A stretch of DNA of 64,000 nucleotides from Oscillospiraceae bacterium. Lineage in GTDB: Bacteria; Bacillota; Clostridia; Oscillospirales; Acutalibacteraceae. Where the stretch lies: positions 62,001 to 126,000 of the forward strand of contig CAJTCU010000002.1 in NCBI GenBank assembly GCA_910574935.1, in the 5' to 3' direction. The notes beneath the pieces were generated by a model. It was not told the DNA's origin and did not search any database. It was given only the letters and a program-made list of their open reading frames with translations. The position numbers and the translations under genes were made by a program. Positions 9,102 through 15,947 of the stretch are shown one piece after another (the first letter of the stretch is position 1; the number at the start of each line of letters is the position of its first letter).

Positions 9102-9130
9102 TTGACTTTCCCGCCGGTTTTAGGTAAAAT
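9102..9130 (+). promoter_or_regulatory. Promoter of the DUF1292 gene
   Basis: TTGACT (9102-9107), 17-base spacer, TAAAAT (9125-9130). A translation start as far upstream as 9102 would fall in the -35 box and is excluded. Confidence 0.65.
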
Positions 9131-9179
9131 AAGACCATGTGAGCGGGCCGGTTGCCCGCAGCCGAAAGGAGCGAGCAAT

Positions 9180-9479
9180 TTGGACAATGGTTATGAAGCT
9201 GACCTGATCACCCTGATCGATGACGAGGGGCAGGAGCATGAATTTGAAATTATTGATGAGCTGGAAAACGACGAGGGGCATTTTATGGCTCTGGTTCCCA
9301 CTCGTCCCGATCCAGATGACCTTGCCTCCGATGCGGAGACCTATTATATTTTTGAGGTAATTGAGGAGGACGGCGAGGAACAGCTGCAAGAAGTGGAGGA
9401 TGACGCTCTGCTGGACCGGCTGGCAGAACTTTTTGAAACCCGGTTTAATGAAGCCTTTTACGAAGGCGGCGAGGAATAA
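9180..9479 (+). CDS. DUF1292 family acidic protein
   Basis: A small (99-residue) strongly acidic cytoplasmic protein of the DUF1292 family, widespread in Bacillota and of unknown function. It opens LDNGYEADLITLIDDEGQEH, and the YYIFEVIEEDGEEQLQEVED block is typical. The start is the TTG at 9180: GAAAGGAG lies eight bases upstream, and upstream frame is promoter DNA. DUF1292 genes often sit near yrzL/ruvX-type genes, but here the gene is alone. It is followed, before any terminator, by a structured non-coding stretch ending at 9749, so both may be on one transcript. Confidence 0.85.
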   Translation: MDNGYEADLITLIDDEGQEHEFEIIDELENDEGHFMALVPTRPDPDDLASDAETYYIFEVIEEDGEEQLQEVEDDALLDRLAELFETRFNEAFYEGGEE

Positions 9480-9552
9480 GTATACGCACTGAAATACATT
9501 CTCTGTCTGCCCGATACGCGGACTGTGCACATATAACCCTACACTCAAATTA

Positions 9553-9705
9553 TTGGGAGCCCGTCTCCGCCTGCGGATTGCAGACCTCCCGGCCCAGCAC
9601 GACTGTGGTTGGACGAAGGGAGCGTGAACCATGTGGGAGGGCACCCACCTGTTCCTCTTGTAGGCAGGTTATTGAGATGCACATTACGGTCGGGCGGGCT
9701 ACCAT
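9553..9705 (+). ncRNA. Structured RNA candidate, 6S-like rod
   Basis: Between the DUF1292 stop and the terminator at 9715-9749 lies ~150 nt that folds as a long rod. The closing stem AGCCCGTC (9558-9565) pairs with GGCGGGCT (9693-9700), extended outward by TGG/CCA. A CTGC/GCAG mini-hairpin lies on the 5' side (9571-9583). The upper helix is CCTCCC (9585-9590) with GGGAGG (9635-9640), then TGGTT/AACCA near the tip. An ACCTG/CAGGT hairpin (9648-9668) lies on the 3' side. Closing stem, central bubble with flanking hairpins and terminal helix recall 6S RNA. No clear promoter is seen (only a weak TATAAC near 9533). SRP RNA is unlikely because the GGAAGCAGC domain IV signature is absent. Confidence 0.4.
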
Positions 9706-9714
9706 GAACATCAT

Positions 9715-9749
9715 GCCGCTGGGAAAGTTTCCCAGCGGCTTTTGGTTTT
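9715..9749 (+). terminator. Strong intrinsic terminator
   Basis: GCCGCTGGGAAA and TTTCCCAGCGGC pair perfectly around a single unpaired G, followed by TTTTGGTTTT. It ends the DUF1292/structured-RNA transcript. Confidence 0.85.
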
Positions 9750-9842
9750 GGTGGGCTTGTTTTGACATTTTGGGCAGCACCACCATTTTGGGGTTCCTTC
9801 CACCCAGGCATAGAATTATGTGAAAAGAATGTACCTAAAAAA

Positions 9843-9879
9843 CGAAAGGCCGCCATCCATCTTTGGACAGCGGCCTTTC
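9843..9879 (-). terminator. Terminator of the nucleoside hydrolase operon
   Basis: GGCCGC...GCGGCC hairpin immediately after the stop codon at 9881, followed on the minus strand by TTTCGTTTTTT. Confidence 0.8.
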
Positions 9880-9880
9880 A

Positions 9881-10795
9881 TTATGCGTTTCGCAGTTTCT
9901 CGAACAGGTCCGTGAACAGCGCGTCCCGGTGGATGTGGTACACATACCGCATCAGCGGCCCCTGGGGGTCTGCTGGCTGGTACTGATGGTCATATCCTGG
10001 CAGGGTCACTGGCCGCACCTGAGAATTCATAAACCGCTCCCCTTCATTCAGCAGCCAAGCCACCGCCGTTACATCCCATACCACTCGGGTCCAGGCTTTG
10101 CCAGCAGCATAGCTTTCGGCAGCAGTAATGGTGTTCTCCGCCAAATAGTCCGCCAAGGGATTCTGCCCCTTCAGCCAGTGTTCCAGCTCTGGCCGGCTGG
10201 TGGTAAAGGAACTGACCACCCCCATGCAGGGCAGCTGCACAAAGGGCACCCCACTGCCCATTACCACCCGGGCAGCCGCCACATCCTGAGCCATATTAAA
10301 CTCTTTGGTGTCATGGTAATGCAGCGCGTTGCCTCCCAGCCACACCACCACGGTGTTTTCTGCCACCTGGGGATTTAACAGAATGGCCGAGGCCACGTTG
10401 GTAATGGCTCCAATGGCCACCACATACAGAGGCTTCTCTGGGGTATACTCCCCTGCCCGCCGGGCCAGATCTTCCGCCGCCGGAGAGGGCACAGGCGTAT
10501 GCTCGTCCCGCAGATACTGGGGTGAGCCCTTATAGACCGGCACGCTCTCCCCCAGCAGGCCCAAGAGCTTGTGGATTTCGTCATAGCTTTTCAGCATCCC
10601 GTCCTCAGGGCCCGACGAATTTTCGTTGTGAAAAGGCGCTGCGTATAGGGCTGTGGTGGTCAGCCGGTCCTTATTCAGCAGCAGATAAGACAGGGCAAAC
10701 TGGTCGTCTATTTCATTATAGGTATCGGTATCCAGTGCCACATCTACGGGGCCAGCAGGAACCGACAGGTTCTTCCGTCGCTGTTCAGGGGTCAT
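9881..10795 (-). CDS. Nucleoside hydrolase (inosine/uridine-type)
   Basis: Cytoplasmic nucleoside N-ribohydrolase, 304 residues, splitting a nucleoside into base and ribose. The Ca2+-binding signature DTDTYNEIDDQFALSYLL sits near residue 22. NAIT/NVASAILL and VVWLGGNALHYHDTKEFNMAQD correspond to the mid-protein active-site loops, and VVWDVTAVAWLL holds the late conserved Asp. Base preference cannot be read. A GAGGTG ribosome binding site precedes the ATG. It starts 15 bp after a Gfo/Idh/MocA dehydrogenase gene and shares its promoter and the 9843-9879 terminator. The pairing suggests that released ribose or another sugar is further oxidised, but that link is inference. Confidence 0.9.
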   Translation of the reverse strand: MTPEQRRKNLSVPAGPVDVALDTDTYNEIDDQFALSYLLLNKDRLTTTALYAAPFHNENSSGPEDGMLKSYDEIHKLLGLLGESVPVYKGSPQYLRDEHTPVPSPAAEDLARRAGEYTPEKPLYVVAIGAITNVASAILLNPQVAENTVVVWLGGNALHYHDTKEFNMAQDVAAARVVMGSGVPFVQLPCMGVVSSFTTSRPELEHWLKGQNPLADYLAENTITAAESYAAGKAWTRVVWDVTAVAWLLNEGERFMNSQVRPVTLPGYDHQYQPADPQGPLMRYVYHIHRDALFTDLFEKLRNA

Positions 10796-10810
10796 AGAAA
10801 TGCACCTCAG

Positions 10811-11866
10811 TTAAAATTTCACCACAGTGTTCTTCTCGGCGGACTCAAAAATAGCCTCCATCAACCGCATCAGTTCCCGCTGCTGGTCGTGGGTGACAAT
10901 CTGCTTCTCCTCGCCGTTCACCACCTTGGCAATGTTCCGGTAGTAGTCGCAAATATCCTGGGGGACCCGGGGCAGAGGCAGCTCCTTGATGGTATCGTCT
11001 GTGCGGGGGGCCATGGTCTTGGTCAAGCCGGCCGCCGTAATGATGGGCACCGCGTCATGCTTCTCGTCGCTGGTGGCCACCACAATTTTTCCGTTTACCG
11101 CGAAATCATCAATAACGGCGGTACCGTTCAGGCCCTCGATATACCACCGGGGCAGGTTGATAAAGTTGCTGGTCCCCACCTCTACGGTGAACACAATGCC
11201 CCCCTGGTCGTCATCAAAGGTAAAGGTAGCGGTAAAGCCATCGTCCACCTCTTCGTTGGTCACGTTGGAGAGAGTCGCATAGACCGAGTTGGGCATACGG
11301 CCCATCATCATGTTCATCTGGTCCAGCAGATGAACCCCCCAGTCCAGCACCATGCCGCCGCCGTGCTCCTTGGTGTTGCGCCAGTCCCCAGGAATTCCCC
11401 GGCTGCCGTGGACCCGGCTTTGAATGGCGAACACCCGGCCCAGGTCGCCGGACTTAACGATCTTTTCTGCCACCCGGAAGTCCTCGTCCCAACGGCGGTT
11501 CTGGTGTACGGTGAATACGGAACCCGTACGATTGCTGGCAGCGATCATCTCCTCCAAAACCTCTGTGGACATTGTAACGGGCTTTTCACACACCACAGCC
11601 TTGCCGGCCTCCATAGCCTTCACACACACCTCTTTGTGGGCGTCGTTGGGAATTGCCACGGTGACCACGTCAATGGCGGGGTCTGCCAGCAGCTCTTCCA
11701 GGCTGGCGTAGGCCTTAATCCCCTTCTCTTCCGCGGCCTTGTTGCGCTCTGGCAGAATGTCGTACACGCCCTGAAGATGTACCTCCGGAATTTCCTGGAG
11801 CTTGCGGGTGTGCCAGCCGCCCATTCCGCCGTAGCCCACCACAGCCACATTTACAATTTTTCCCAT
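10811..11866 (-). CDS. Gfo/Idh/MocA family NAD(P)-dependent oxidoreductase
   Basis: A 351-residue dehydrogenase with an N-terminal Rossmann fold (NVAVVGYGGMGGWHTRKL, a GxGxxG variant) and the family hallmark CEKPVTMS near residue 95. A C-terminal substrate domain contains GGGMVLDWGVHLLDQMNMM with the conserved Asp/His. Members oxidise or epimerise sugars and inositols; the substrate here is undetermined. GGAGGT lies ten bases before the ATG. First gene of a two-gene operon with the nucleoside hydrolase, under a promoter at 11929-11957. Confidence 0.9.
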   Translation of the reverse strand: MGKIVNVAVVGYGGMGGWHTRKLQEIPEVHLQGVYDILPERNKAAEEKGIKAYASLEELLADPAIDVVTVAIPNDAHKEVCVKAMEAGKAVVCEKPVTMSTEVLEEMIAASNRTGSVFTVHQNRRWDEDFRVAEKIVKSGDLGRVFAIQSRVHGSRGIPGDWRNTKEHGGGMVLDWGVHLLDQMNMMMGRMPNSVYATLSNVTNEEVDDGFTATFTFDDDQGGIVFTVEVGTSNFINLPRWYIEGLNGTAVIDDFAVNGKIVVATSDEKHDAVPIITAAGLTKTMAPRTDDTIKELPLPRVPQDICDYYRNIAKVVNGEEKQIVTHDQQRELMRLMEAIFESAEKNTVVKF

Positions 11867-11928
11867 CTGTTAAAGTACCTCCATATATACTGATAAGTTC
11901 CGGCAGACCTTTTGTCTGCTTTAGGGCT

Positions 11929-11957
11929 AGTATAGCATGTAATCTAGCCCCATGCAA
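11929..11957 (-). promoter_or_regulatory. Promoter of the dehydrogenase/nucleoside hydrolase operon, with leader hairpin
   Basis: Minus-strand TTGCAT (11952-11957), 17-base spacer, TATACT (11929-11934). Just downstream a GCAGAC/GTCTGC hairpin (about 11903-11919) forms at the 5' end of the transcript; it could stabilise the mRNA or be an operator. Confidence 0.65.
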
Positions 11958-12090
11958 TTGTTTTTTTCTCGAAATTTATCACAATTTTTTACCCCGTGAA
12001 CTCTTATATGAAGAGCGTTCCGTACATCCCCAGATGATGGTTTGAACCTGTGGAGTCCAGGCGCCAGGCGCCGCTTTGTCAGGATCTTCG

Positions 12091-13449
12091 CTATATCCCC
12101 AGCACCAGTTTGGCAATATTAAAATAAATCATCAGCGCCACCGCGTCCACGATGGTAGTGATCAGCGGGCTGGCCGTTACCGTAGGGTCCAGGCCCAGGC
12201 GCTTGGCCAGCACCGGCAGGCTGCTGCCCACCAGATTGGCCACCATCACCGCCGCTACCAGGGTAAAGCAGACCACCAGTGCCACCGGCAGGCCCACCCG
12301 GTCCCAAAACATCAGCTTGATAAAGTTCGCCGCTGCCAGGGTGCCTCCACACAGCAGCGCCACGCTGCACTCCTTTACCAGTACCCGGGGCACATCCCGG
12401 TACTGGATCTCCCCTAAAGACAGCCCCCGGATAATGGTGGCTGAGGTCTGGCCTCCAGAGTTGCCGCCCGTGTCCATCAGCATGGGGATAAAACTGGTGA
12501 GCACCACGCTGGCCGCCAGGGCATCCTCAAAAGAAGAGATAATCCCACTGGTAAAGGTAGCGGAAATCATTAGAAACAGCAGCCAGGGCACCCGCTTGCG
12601 CCAGGTCTGCCACACGTTGGTTTTCAGATAGGGTTTATCCGAGGGGGCCATAGCCGCCATGCGCTCAATGTCCTCGGTGGCCTCCTCTTGAATAACGTCA
12701 ATGGCGTCATCCACTGTAACAATGCCCACCAGGCGCTCTTCGGCATCCACCACCGGCAGAGCCAAAAAGTCATAAAGGCTCAGCTCCCGGGCAGCCTCTT
12801 CCTGGTCTGCGTGGGTGCTCACAAATTTCACGTTGGTCTCCATAATATTACGGATTACCTGGTCCTTGGGGGCCAGCAGCAGGTCTTTTACTGTGACAAT
12901 GCCCTCCAGCTTCCGGCGGCTGTCTGTAACATAGCAGGTGTAAACGGTCTCCTTCTCCACCCCGGTGCGGCGGATGCGCTCAAAGGCCTGCTCCACAGTC
13001 ATGCTGCGCTTTAGGTCCACATACTCCATGGTCATGATACTGCCCGCGCTGTCCTTCGGGTAGTTGAGCACCTGGTTGATCATCTTCCGGGTCTCGGGGT
13101 CCACGTGGCGTAAGACGCGCTTTACCACATTGGCGGGCATTTCTTCGATCATGTCTACTGTGTCGTCCAAAAACTGCTGGCCCATTACCTCGTCCAGTTC
13201 CCGGTCACTAAAGCCCTGCACCAGCAGCTCTTGGCTTTCCGGTGACATATAGGCAAACACATCCGCCGCCAGCTCCTTGGGCAGCAGGCGGAACAGCAGG
13301 GGCATTTTCTGCTGAGGAAGCTCCTCCAGCACCAGGGCCGCGTCGGCGGGGTTCATGTCCTTTACCAGGGCCCCCGCCTGGGAATACTGCCGCTCCTCAA
13401 ACAAGAGCAGGAGACGCCCTACCATTTCTTCTATCCAATTCTTGTCCAT
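12091..13449 (-). CDS. mgtE: Magnesium transporter MgtE
   Basis: A 452-residue MgtE-type Mg2+ channel. The cytoplasmic N-domain of helical repeats (1-130) is followed by two CBS domains (about 135-255; DSRRKLEGIVTVKDLLLAP and VVDAEERLVGIVTVDDAIDV) that sense Mg2+. A C-terminal block of five membrane spans includes the TGGNSGGQTSATIIRG pore motif. Start ATG 13449 has AAGGAGGT eight bases upstream and matches the usual family length. The frame stays open upstream to an ATG at 13626, adding a hydrophobic stretch, but that start has no ribosome binding site. It is preceded by a ~450-nt leader (13450-13934). Confidence 0.95.
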   Translation of the reverse strand: MDKNWIEEMVGRLLLLFEERQYSQAGALVKDMNPADAALVLEELPQQKMPLLFRLLPKELAADVFAYMSPESQELLVQGFSDRELDEVMGQQFLDDTVDMIEEMPANVVKRVLRHVDPETRKMINQVLNYPKDSAGSIMTMEYVDLKRSMTVEQAFERIRRTGVEKETVYTCYVTDSRRKLEGIVTVKDLLLAPKDQVIRNIMETNVKFVSTHADQEEAARELSLYDFLALPVVDAEERLVGIVTVDDAIDVIQEEATEDIERMAAMAPSDKPYLKTNVWQTWRKRVPWLLFLMISATFTSGIISSFEDALAASVVLTSFIPMLMDTGGNSGGQTSATIIRGLSLGEIQYRDVPRVLVKECSVALLCGGTLAAANFIKLMFWDRVGLPVALVVCFTLVAAVMVANLVGSSLPVLAKRLGLDPTVTASPLITTIVDAVALMIYFNIAKLVLGI

Positions 13450-13934
13450 ATCGTGTACCTCCTTTTGAATCTTCATCAAAATATTGAGAAGTACACAACA
13501 CGAAACCCCAGGAGCCTGCCGTGACAAAAGGAGGCTCCCCCACTCCGGATTACCAAAAAGACAACCGCGCCGGCCCGAGGCCAAAAACAGGATTGCCCCC
13601 ACAGCCAAAAAGAGCGCGCCAGTCATCTATACTATAGTAAACACCGTTGAGAATCTCTGGAATTTTCAAGCAGCCGGCTGCGCCGCTGGTTCAGAAGAGA
13701 TTTCTTATTTTCTAAAGCTTTATCTCTTTGAAACTGCGTTGACTATCCAATCCCCTTCAACAGAGCGGGCCAAAAACCGCCTGGCCCGCCAAAAAGGCAA
13801 GCCAAAAGCGCCGTTCTCGGGGTTCCGTGCTGTCGTTACTTCGAGGGACGCTCACTCTGCTCACCTCTCCTTTACACTTCATTTGGGAATTCTCCCATAC
13901 TATATAGAGTAGCCTTTTTTGTCCAGTTTGTCAA
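13450..13934 (-). promoter_or_regulatory. Long mgtE 5' leader with promoter and hairpins
   Basis: A minus-strand TTGACA (13929-13934) with a weak TACTCT 17 bases on gives a transcript start near 13900, about 450 nt before mgtE. The leader has a TGGGA/TCCCA hairpin at its 5' end, a perfect 7-bp GCGGGCC/GGCCCGC stem near 13763-13788, a GGAGCC/GGCTCC stem near 13515-13540 and a short ORF (13757-13855). It does not match the M-box (ykoK) consensus as I know it. Mg2+-dependent control through this leader is plausible but unproven. The -35 box overlaps the T-run of the preceding terminator. Confidence 0.45.
13757..13855 (-). CDS. Possible 32-residue leader peptide upstream of mgtE
   Basis: A GTG-initiated frame with AAAGGAGAGG about ten bases upstream encodes a short peptide beginning VSVPRSNDSTEPRERR, then a hydrophobic stretch FWLAFLAGQAVFG and a stop. 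Its ribosome binding site is better than chance and it lies inside the mgtE leader, so it may act as a regulatory leader peptide. It could equally be a remnant. No family recognised. Confidence 0.2.
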   Translation of the reverse strand: MSVPRSNDSTEPRERRFWLAFLAGQAVFGPLC

Positions 13935-13971
13935 GAAAAAACGGAGGCCTGCCAAAATATGGAAGCCTCCG
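13934..13971 (-). terminator. Terminator of the DUF4430/transporter operon
   Basis: CGGAGGC/GCCTCCG stem with a 16-base loop, then TTTTTT on the minus strand. It follows the membrane protein stop at 14025. Confidence 0.75.
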
Positions 13972-14024
13972 CAAATGTCTATATTTACTTGATCCGCTTT
14001 GCCAATTAGGCCTTGTCGCATCTC

Positions 14025-14528
14025 TCAGTGCCAACGCCCAGCCATGGCCACACAGCGCTCCAGGGCTTTCCGCAAAGGCCAATAGAGCACGATCATCAGT
14101 AAAAAATTCCCTATACAGTGGCTGATGTCAAAAGGGAACCCACTGGCGATCCACCCCAATACCATGGGAACCCCCCCTGCCGGCAGGTACACCAGCGAGC
14201 ACAAGGCCCCAAAACTTAGCCCAAACAAACCGGACAAAACCGCCCATTGCCAAGCGTGCCTCATCCATCGAAAGAGCCAGGCAAGCAAAAATAATAAGGG
14301 CCATACATAGAGATACATCACCCACCAAATGCCAAAGCCATACAGCAGCCCCTCCAGAGCTAAAAACACCGCCACCGCCCCCAGGGCCAGTATGCCAAAG
14401 GACTGAGTGAACAGCACGATAAACAGAGAGACCACTTCAAAATTAGGCAAAAAGGCCAAGGCCTCCTTAGAAACCACCAGCAGTACGCCCATTAAAGCCA
14501 TCAGGCATAGAGAAACCAGCCGCCGCAT
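14025..14528 (-). CDS. ECF transporter S component-like membrane protein, likely cobalamin-related
   Basis: A 167-residue very hydrophobic protein with about five to six membrane spans. Size and topology fit substrate-binding S components of energy-coupling factor transporters. Its ATG immediately follows the TAA of the DUF4430 lipoprotein gene (TAAATG), so the two are translationally coupled. The pair lies behind a cobalamin riboswitch, so the likely substrate is a cobamide or precursor. Identity rests on topology and context rather than a signature motif; a different small transporter family is possible. No ECF ATPase genes are present here, so it would use shared energising subunits encoded elsewhere. 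Confidence 0.65.
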   Translation of the reverse strand: MRRLVSLCLMALMGVLLVVSKEALAFLPNFEVVSLFIVLFTQSFGILALGAVAVFLALEGLLYGFGIWWVMYLYVWPLLFLLAWLFRWMRHAWQWAVLSGLFGLSFGALCSLVYLPAGGVPMVLGWIASGFPFDISHCIGNFLLMIVLYWPLRKALERCVAMAGRWH

Positions 14529-14951
14529 TTAGTATCCAGTCGTCAAAACCAGCTCATAGGTGGCGCCATCCTCTACCGGCGTGCTGTCTATGCCAGTATT
14601 CACCTGCTCGCCGCCTTTGGTCAGGCACCACCACTCCTGGGCGCCATCGTCGGCCTTTTCCCCATCCACGGTGGTAATAAACAAGCCGTACTGGCCATCC
14701 TCTCCCTCAATAAGCTTCTCGTCCTGTAGGGCCGCGCCCAGCATCTCTTGGGTTGTCTCAATGCTGAACTCCTTGGTGGAGCCGTCCCGGTGGGTTACTG
14801 AAAGGGTAACGCTTTTCTTCTCTCCATTCCCCTGGTCCGAACTCTGGCCCTGGCTCTGGCAGCCGGCGGCTACCACAAGGGTCATCATCACGGCCAAAAG
14901 TACGCACGCCACCCGACTGCAATTCTTTGTGTGTTCTACCAATTTTTGCAC
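14529..14951 (-). CDS. DUF4430 lipoprotein, probable cobamide-binding
   Basis: A 140-residue surface lipoprotein. The signal peptide (ACVLLAVMMTLVVAAGC) ends in a lipobox Cys, followed by a Ser/Gln/Gly-rich linker and a DUF4430 domain, related to the C-terminal domain of transcobalamin/intrinsic factor. GSTKEFSIE, LFITTVDGEKAD and WWCLTKGGEQVNTGID are typical of this fold. I chose the GTG at 14951: TAGGAGGA lies ten bases upstream, and the longer frame to 14996 has no ribosome binding site. Placement behind a cobalamin riboswitch and before an S-component-like protein supports capture of corrinoids outside the membrane. Function is inferred. Confidence 0.8.
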   Translation of the reverse strand: MQKLVEHTKNCSRVACVLLAVMMTLVVAAGCQSQGQSSDQGNGEKKSVTLSVTHRDGSTKEFSIETTQEMLGAALQDEKLIEGEDGQYGLFITTVDGEKADDGAQEWWCLTKGGEQVNTGIDSTPVEDGATYELVLTTGY

Positions 14952-15059
14952 TGCTAAAAATCCTCCTAATAGGTTTGGAGGGGTTGGCCATCTCATTTGC
15001 TATAAAAACCCGTACACAAATAAGATAAAGAAAGCCTAAATATTTGCTTCCCAGCACAA

Positions 15060-15453
15060 ATCGCCAAGAACCCGTGGCTATTGCACGGCCCTCCGGGCAA
15101 GTCTTTCGGCTTAGACGTTCAGGGCTGGCAATGAGAGGCCGCCCTAAACGCGGTCTCTTGCCCAGCGCTTCCTCCTGTCTTCCCAGCCGGCATTGCCAAC
15201 CAGTGACGTTTGCGGGGCTTTCGTTAACACGGTGTTCCTAGCGTGGCTGCACTCTCTCTTGAAGCGGCGGCACTTCCTGAAACATTGGACCATACCGATT
15301 TTCCTGTGTGTTAACTATATGCCCTGTGGAGGTCGCTTCGTCATCACGGCGACGGGTTCGCCCGGGATTTTCACCCGGTTCCTGTCGGAAAACCGGTCAA
15401 GACCGGTCCCCGGCGGCCGTTTTCAGGCGGCCGCAGCCTCGGAGTCCCAACAG
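15060..15453 (-). promoter_or_regulatory. Cobalamin riboswitch
   Basis: The minus-strand leader carries cobalamin-aptamer features in order. These are GGAACCGGGTGAAAATCCC (around 15364-15382), CGAACCCGTCGCCGTGATGA, CACTGG (15200-15205) and a B12-box-like GGGAAGACAGGAGGAAGC (15167-15184). The aptamer spans roughly 15167-15411. Downstream, a hairpin of GGCAAGAGACC with its complement (about 15123-15165) and a CCGTG/CACGG stem near 15073-15090 probably form the expression platform. It controls the DUF4430 lipoprotein and membrane protein, which should be repressed when cobalamin is plentiful. Confidence 0.85.
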
Positions 15454-15459
15454 GGAAAA

Positions 15460-15488
15460 ATTTTAACACAAAAGAGTGGGCCTGTCAA
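15460..15488 (-). promoter_or_regulatory. Promoter of the riboswitch-controlled operon
   Basis: Minus-strand TTGACA (15483-15488), 17-base spacer, TAAAAT (15460-15465), giving a start near 15453. Confidence 0.8.
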
Positions 15489-15497
15489 TGGGTTCTT

Positions 15498-15944
15498 CTA
15501 TCTGCGGGCCTCAAAGAAGGACCTTAGCAGCGCTCTGCTCTCTGCTTCCATAAAACCTCTGTATACCTTTGGGCGCCCTCCAGACATAGCAACAAGACCG
15601 CCCCAGTTCCAGGCGGTCTCGCTGTCCGCGCCATATATAATCCGCTCCACCCGGGCGTTTACCGCAGCCCCCATGCACATGGGACATGGCTCTAGCGTTA
15701 CATAGAGCTGGCACCCGGTCAGCCGCCAGTCTCCCAGCCTCTGGCAGGCCTGGTGCAGGGCCTCCACCTCTGCATGGGCCAGGGCGCTGTGGGCGGCCTC
15801 CCGGCGGTTGCGCCCCTGGCCAAGGATTTCTTCCCCCCGCACCACCAGGGCCCCCACCGGTACCTCACCCTGGGTCCCTGCCTCCCGGGCCAACGCCAGA
15901 GCCTGAAGCATCCATTTTTTTTGAGGCAAAAATTCTAATTCCAT
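15498..15944 (-). CDS. tadA: tRNA-specific adenosine deaminase TadA
   Basis: Deaminates adenosine 34 of tRNA-Arg(ACG) to inosine. The 148 residues show the zinc deaminase signature: HAEVEAL (His ligand and proton-shuttle Glu) and LEPCPMCMGA (two Cys ligands). The GEVPVGALVV and NWGGLVAMSG blocks are characteristic of TadA rather than of cytidine deaminases. The start lies three bases after the CPBP protease stop, without a strong ribosome binding site of its own, so it is probably read by coupled translation. It ends just before the promoter of the cobalamin operon. Confidence 0.95.
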   Translation of the reverse strand: MELEFLPQKKWMLQALALAREAGTQGEVPVGALVVRGEEILGQGRNRREAAHSALAHAEVEALHQACQRLGDWRLTGCQLYVTLEPCPMCMGAAVNARVERIIYGADSETAWNWGGLVAMSGGRPKVYRGFMEAESRALLRSFFEARR

Positions 15945-15947
15945 GGA

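Noticed and set aside
9553-9705. SRP RNA as the identity of the second structured RNA
   Set aside because: The domain IV signature (GGAAGCAGC with its tetraloop) is absent.
9550-9856. Several overlapping 78-174-codon minus-strand frames around 9.1-9.9 kb
   Set aside because: They overlap DUF1292 or the structured RNA and terminator on the plus strand and have no start signals.
13450-13626. N-terminal extension of MgtE from ATG 13626
   Set aside because: No ribosome binding site at 13626, whereas ATG 13449 has AAGGAGGT and gives the normal family length; the hydrophobic extension would put a span before the cytoplasmic domain.
13484-13912. 142-codon plus-strand frame opposite the mgtE leader
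   Set aside because: Basic, Pro/Arg-rich translation with no ribosome binding site; hairpins of the minus-strand leader account for the open frame.
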